This document shows, in pieces, positions 6,835-9,884 of a stretch of DNA of 9,884 nucleotides (positions are counted from its first letter, which is position 1; the number at the start of each line of letters is the position of its first letter). A program made the position numbers and the translations under genes. The stretch spans positions 1-9,884 of the forward strand of contig CAIOTP010000336.1 in the NCBI GenBank assembly GCA_903861235.1, read 5' to 3'. A model generated the notes under the pieces. The model was given only the letters and a program-made list of their open reading frames with translations, was not told the origin of the DNA and made no database searches. Source of the stretch: an uncultured bacterium. Lineage in GTDB: Bacteria > Planctomycetota > Phycisphaerae > Phycisphaerales > SM1A02.

Positions 6835-7500
6835 GTGCGTCGCGGCTTCACCATCGTCGAACTGCTCGTGGTCATCGGCATCATCGGCCTGCTCGTGGGG
6901 CTGACGGCGCCGGCGCTGAGCATGATCCGGGCCGAGAGCCGCAACAGCGGCTGCATGAGCAACCTTCGACAGATCTTCGTGCCGCTCCGGAGCTACTCGG
7001 ATTCGATCGGAGGACTGGTCCCGATCTGCAACATGCTTCCCGCGGTGGGCGAGCAGGGACCCGAGGGCGGCCTGCCGCAGCTGCTGAAGGGTTTCGTGGA
7101 TCCCGCCTCCGAGATGTGGCTCTGCCCGGCGGACTTCGATCCGGAGAGCCGTGAGACCGGCACGAGCTACCTGTACGTGCCCGGTCTCCTTCGCTACACC
7201 CCCGAAGTCCAGGTGCAGGTGGCCCGCACGGTGCTGACCGAGCGTGACATCTCGGACAAGGCCCGTGCCCGCATGCGCAACGAGCTCGAGGGCCGCATGC
7301 TCCGGACCTTCTACGAGGGGCTGGAGAAGGCCGCCGAGGGCCAGAAGGGCGGCACCGTGCGGGCCTCCAAGTACGCACTGGTCGTGGACTCGCAGGATCG
7401 TCATCCTGGAACGCGGCAGCCGCGCAACGCGCTCTTCGCCGACGGCACCGTGCGCGAGAACACCCCCCCCGACGAGGAAGAGGAGGAGTCCGATGGTTGA
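6835..7500 (+). CDS. Type IV pilin-like pseudopilin with prepilin N-terminal methylation motif
   Basis: Pseudopilins are processed by prepilin peptidase and assembled into inner-membrane-anchored filaments of type II secretion or type IV pilus machines. With the GTG start the 221-residue protein opens MRRGFTIVELLVVIG. Cleavage is expected after Gly4, leaving Phe1 and the essential Glu5 of the mature chain, followed by a hydrophobic helix to about residue 27. Further on are MWLCPAD (94-100) and, near the end, H190 and NALFADGTV (198-206), the C-terminal pattern common in the many planctomycete pseudopilins. The last residues form an acidic tail (DEEEEESDG). An in-frame ATG at 6826 would add three residues; the GTG is preferred because it gives the usual short leader and fits the -10 box. 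The stop overlaps the next gene by 8 bases. No secretion ATPase or platform gene is present here, so its machine is unknown. Confidence 0.88.
   Translation: MRRGFTIVELLVVIGIIGLLVGLTAPALSMIRAESRNSGCMSNLRQIFVPLRSYSDSIGGLVPICNMLPAVGEQGPEGGLPQLLKGFVDPASEMWLCPADFDPESRETGTSYLYVPGLLRYTPEVQVQVARTVLTERDISDKARARMRNELEGRMLRTFYEGLEKAAEGQKGGTVRASKYALVVDSQDRHPGTRQPRNALFADGTVRENTPPDEEEEESDG
7463..7470 (+). repeat. C8 homopolymer tract near the 3' end of the pseudopilin gene
   Basis: Eight consecutive C bases encode part of Thr-Pro-Pro just after the NALFADG region. Such tracts are prone to slippage. Here the frame entered by losing one C (or by a +1 shift) has no stop and continues in frame into the following gene, so a slip would produce a fusion protein. 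Confidence 0.9.
7481..7486 (+). promoter_or_regulatory. Strong Shine-Dalgarno AGGAGG for the membrane protein gene
   Basis: AGGAGG ends 6 bases before the ATG at 7493, which is optimal spacing. It fixes the start of the downstream gene despite an open frame extending upstream. The same purine-rich bases encode the acidic Glu run of the pseudopilin tail. I noticed no comparably strong Shine-Dalgarno before the other starts in the window. Confidence 0.8.
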
Positions 7501-8215
7501 GCCGCTCTGGCTGCAGTCCTGGCGTTGGCGTCTGGAGCAGATGGATCTCCGTCGGGCGGCTTCCGCGGTGGCGGTGCTCCTGCTGGCCCTGCTGCTGGGT
7601 GGCGGCGCGTGGTGGTGGATCGCCAGCCGCTTCCGTCCGCCGCCGAGCATCTTCGACACGCCGGTGGACGGCGTGCTGGGCTACCTGGCGTTGAAGGACT
7701 TCTCCAAGCTGCCGCTGGAGGAGCGCATCCGCTTCATGACCGAGTTCGCCGACCGGTTCCGTGGCTTCGATCCTTCCGAGAGCGCCGCCGCCGCGGCCTT
7801 CCTGGCCGGGCTGAGTCAGCCTGCTCGCGAGCAGCTGCGGGAGAACGTGAAGGGCATGATGAAGGACGCGCTGGCGCAGGGCGCGTCCGAGTACATGAAT
7901 CTTCCGCCCTCCAAGCGGGGCGAGTACATCGACGAGTGGCTGGTGAAGTGGCAGCGGATCCTGGAGCGTGGCGTGGGCGGCAAGGAGAGCAAGAAGACCG
8001 ACGAGGAGCGCCTGTCCGACATGAAGCGCGAAGGAGAGCGCGGCGAGAAGCAGCGCGAGCGCTTCGCCCGAGGCAGCGGCTCCATGACGGACCGCGGCGT
8101 GACCCGCTTCATGGACGTGTGGGAGGGCGAGGTCCAGGATTCGAGCACGCCGCGCGAGCAGGGGCAGATCACCCGCTTCCTGGACGACGTCCGCACGCGG
8201 CTGCTGACGAAGTGA
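7493..8215 (+). CDS. Single-pass membrane protein of unknown function, paired with pseudopilin
   Basis: I do not recognise this 240-residue protein. It opens with a short basic and Trp-rich N-terminus (about 1-21), then one strongly hydrophobic segment (about 22-45, ending GGGAWWWIASRF), which predicts a single inner-membrane helix. Given the positive charges before the helix, the soluble part is probably periplasmic. Residues 56-160 look helical: LPLEERIRFMTEFADRF (73-89) and a second helical region with NVKGMMKDAL (118-127) and YIDEWLVKWQRIL (145-157). Residues 160-195 are highly charged (Lys/Glu/Arg) and probably helical or disordered. There are no cysteines and no catalytic motif I can name. 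The ATG is chosen for the AGGAGG 6 bases upstream; it overlaps the pseudopilin stop by 8 bases, implying translational coupling. A role beside the pseudopilin, for example as an assembly or anchoring partner, is inferred from position only. The hrpB start follows 4 bases after its stop. Confidence 0.8.
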   Translation: MVEPLWLQSWRWRLEQMDLRRAASAVAVLLLALLLGGGAWWWIASRFRPPPSIFDTPVDGVLGYLALKDFSKLPLEERIRFMTEFADRFRGFDPSESAAAAAFLAGLSQPAREQLRENVKGMMKDALAQGASEYMNLPPSKRGEYIDEWLVKWQRILERGVGGKESKKTDEERLSDMKREGERGEKQRERFARGSGSMTDRGVTRFMDVWEGEVQDSSTPREQGQITRFLDDVRTRLLTK

Positions 8216-8219
8216 GCCG

Positions 8220-9884
8220 ATGACCCGGCAGGCCCAGCCCATGCTGCCGGTGCGGGAGCGCGCGGCGGAGATCGCGGAGGCGCTCCGGCGTGGCTCGCGG
8301 CTGGTCCTGACCGCGGAGACCGGCTCGGGGAAGACCACGCAGGTGCCCAGGCTGGTGCTGGAGGCGGGGCTGCCCGGCCGCGTGCTGGTGCTCGAGCCGC
8401 GCCGTCTGGCCGCCCGCATGGTGGCGCGGCGTGTGGCGGCCGAACTGGGCACCCGCCCGGGGGAACGCGTGGGCTGGCGCACGCGGTTCGACGCGGCGTG
8501 GAGCGCCGCCACCGAGATCGGCTTCCTGACCGAGGGCGTCTACCTGCGCATGCTGCTGGAGGACCCGGCGCTGCGGGGCGTGGGCACCGTGGTGGTGGAC
8601 GAGTTCCACGAGCGCAGCCTGCAGGCGGACCTGGCGGTGGCGGCGACCTGTCGGCTCCAGTCCGATGCCCGGCCTGACCTGAAGCTGGTGGTCATGAGCG
8701 CCACGCTGGACGCCGAGCGACTGGCCTCACAGCTGAACGCGGAGCGGCTGCATGTCCCTGGGCGGGCGCATCCGGTGGAGATCCGGCACGCGGCGCCGCG
8801 ACCCGGCGAGGATCCATGCGCCGTGGCGGCACGGCACGCCGCGGATCTGGTTCAGGCGGTCCAGGGCGACGTGCTGGTGTTCATGCCCGGGGCCGCCGAG
8901 ATCGAGCGCACGCTGGAGGCGTTGCGCGGGCTTCCGGCCACCCGTGGCGTGGACCTTCGCAGGCTGCACGGGTCCATGCCGCCCGGCGAGCAGGACCAGG
9001 CGCTCGAGGCGTCGGATCGGCCGCGCATCGTGGTGGCCACCAACGTGGCCCAGACCTCGATCACGGTGCCCGGCGTGCGGGGCGTGGTCGACAGCGGTCT
9101 GGCGAGAGTGCACCGTGCGGACGCGCGTCGTGCACTGGACGCGCTTCGTGTGGAGCCGATCAGCCGGGCGGCGGCGGATCAGCGTGCGGGCCGTGCGGGC
9201 CGCGTGTCGAGCGGTCGTTGCGTTCGGCTCTGGAGCGAGACGGATCATGCCCGGCGGCCGGAGTTCGACGATCCCGAGATCGCCCGTGCGGAGCTCGGGG
9301 ATGTGGCGCTTCAGGTGGCGGCGCTCGCCGGCTCGGTGCGTGACTTCCCGTGGATCGAGCCACCGCCGGCCGAGCCGTGGGCACGAGCCGTGGCGTTGCT
9401 CGAGCGGCTTGGCGCACTGACGGCCGACGGGGGCCTGACCCCGCGTGGCCGAGCCATGGCCCGGATACCGGCGGCCCCGCGGCTGGCCGCCATGCTGCTG
9501 GCCGCCGAGGAGGAGGGGTGCGTGCATCGGGCGGCGCGGTGGGCCGCGGTCGCCGCGGAGCGGGACTTCGTGCGTCATGCCGACGTCTCCTCGAAGCTGG
9601 CGTGCCTGGAGCCGGAAGACCCGCCGAGCGACCTGGTGGTGCGCGAGCGGGTGCTGGACCGCCTGGCCTCGGGACGTGCCATGCCCCGTGGCATGCAGCT
9701 GCACGAGGAGGCGGCGCGGGAAGCGATGCGTGCCGCGGATCGGCTGGCTCGATCGGTCCGCATGCGTCCTGGCGACGACGCCTCGGCGTCGCTCTCCGCG
9801 GTCACGCGGTCGCTCCTGTCCGGTTTCTTCGACGCCGTGGCGTGGCGACCCGATCCGCAGCGTCCGCACCTGCTGGCCGGCGGC
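8220..9884 (+). CDS. hrpB: HrpB-type DExH ATP-dependent helicase (3' truncated by window)
   Basis: HrpB is a superfamily 2 DEAH/RHA-like helicase of uncertain cellular role, thought to act on RNA. The 555 codons seen carry the helicase set in order: motif I ETGSGKTTQVP (33-43), motif Ia EPRRLAAR (59-66), motif II DEFHER (127-132), motif III SAT (160-162), motif IV VLVFMPG, motif V with VVATNVAQTSIT, and motif VI QRAGRAGR (321-328). A winged-helix and HA2-like region follows. DEFHERSLQADL is the form typical of HrpB, whereas HrpA has DEAH. Family members are usually about 800 residues or more, so the C-terminal domain lies beyond the right edge. The ATG at 8220 lies 4 bases after the previous stop; a second ATG at 8241 is possible. 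No own promoter box is visible, so it is probably transcribed with the two genes upstream. Confidence 0.93.
   Translation, partial: MTRQAQPMLPVRERAAEIAEALRRGSRLVLTAETGSGKTTQVPRLVLEAGLPGRVLVLEPRRLAARMVARRVAAELGTRPGERVGWRTRFDAAWSAATEIGFLTEGVYLRMLLEDPALRGVGTVVVDEFHERSLQADLAVAATCRLQSDARPDLKLVVMSATLDAERLASQLNAERLHVPGRAHPVEIRHAAPRPGEDPCAVAARHAADLVQAVQGDVLVFMPGAAEIERTLEALRGLPATRGVDLRRLHGSMPPGEQDQALEASDRPRIVVATNVAQTSITVPGVRGVVDSGLARVHRADARRALDALRVEPISRAAADQRAGRAGRVSSGRCVRLWSETDHARRPEFDDPEIARAELGDVALQVAALAGSVRDFPWIEPPPAEPWARAVALLERLGALTADGGLTPRGRAMARIPAAPRLAAMLLAAEEEGCVHRAARWAAVAAERDFVRHADVSSKLACLEPEDPPSDLVVRERVLDRLASGRAMPRGMQLHEEAAREAMRAADRLARSVRMRPGDDASASLSAVTRSLLSGFFDAVAWRPDPQRPHLLAGG

Noticed and set aside
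7244..7492. Upstream extension of the unknown membrane protein (in-frame open reading back to 7244)
   Set aside because: It overlaps conserved pseudopilin codons in another frame, and the AGGAGG before the ATG at 7493 fixes the start.
6881..8512. 543-codon minus-strand open frame opposite the pseudopilin, membrane protein and hrpB start
   Set aside because: It spans several genes, has no domain, and its composition is typical of a GC-rich antisense frame.
8727..9869. 380-codon minus-strand open frame inside hrpB
   Set aside because: The opposite strand carries the full helicase motif series without interruption.
1..9884. A defence, secondary-metabolite or mobile system in this window
   Set aside because: All genes but one match known housekeeping or envelope families, and I see no transposase, integrase, terminal repeat, toxin-antitoxin pair or repeat array.

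Overview
The window is a very GC-rich (roughly 70%), densely coding stretch of bacterial chromosome. It best fits a planctomycete, probably of the Phycisphaerae. The reasons are the LptD-like protein with extra periplasmic domains, the pseudopilin with a CPAD motif and an NALFADG motif near its C-terminus, the ribH-nusB-ftsY order, and the strong G/C bias at third codon positions. The assignment is an inference from protein character only; there is no rRNA or other marker to prove it. No tRNA, rRNA, CRISPR array, insertion sequence, prophage or attachment site is visible, and no gap between genes exceeds about 60 bases.

Layout: (1) 2-760, plus strand, the C-terminal three quarters of ruvB (Holliday-junction branch migration), running in from the left edge. 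(2) 764-3916, minus strand, an LptD-like outer-membrane protein that converges on ruvB with only 3 bases between the stop codons. (3) 3945-4913, minus strand, a UbiA-family membrane prenyltransferase, 28 bases upstream of the LptD-like gene. (4) A 57-base divergent promoter region at 4914-4970. (5) 4971-6805, plus strand, a tight operon of ribH (riboflavin), nusB (antitermination) and ftsY (SRP receptor), with a 4-base overlap and then a zero-base junction. (6) 6835-9884, plus strand, a second unit of a type IV pilin-like pseudopilin, a single-pass membrane protein of unknown function, and an HrpB-type DExH helicase that runs off the right edge.

Functionally this is mostly housekeeping: DNA repair, riboflavin, transcription and protein targeting, next to two envelope loci. 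The envelope loci are an LPS-type outer-membrane assembly protein with a prenyltransferase, and a pseudopilin paired with an unknown membrane protein.

The most informative non-coding signal is a repeated promoter design. The hexamer TA(C/G)CAT occurs four times on reading both strands, and each copy lies 6-8 bases before the start codon of the first gene of a predicted unit (lptD-like, ubiA-like, ribH, pseudopilin). That spacing places the transcription start at or next to the start codon, which points to leaderless mRNAs. By contrast, the gene of unknown function inside the second unit has a strong Shine-Dalgarno sequence. I see no defence island, biosynthetic cluster or clearly new multi-gene system. 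The less ordinary points are the leaderless promoter grammar, a C8 tract where loss of one base would fuse two neighbouring genes, a RibH with several changed active-site positions, and a UbiA homologue lacking a recognisable second aspartate motif.
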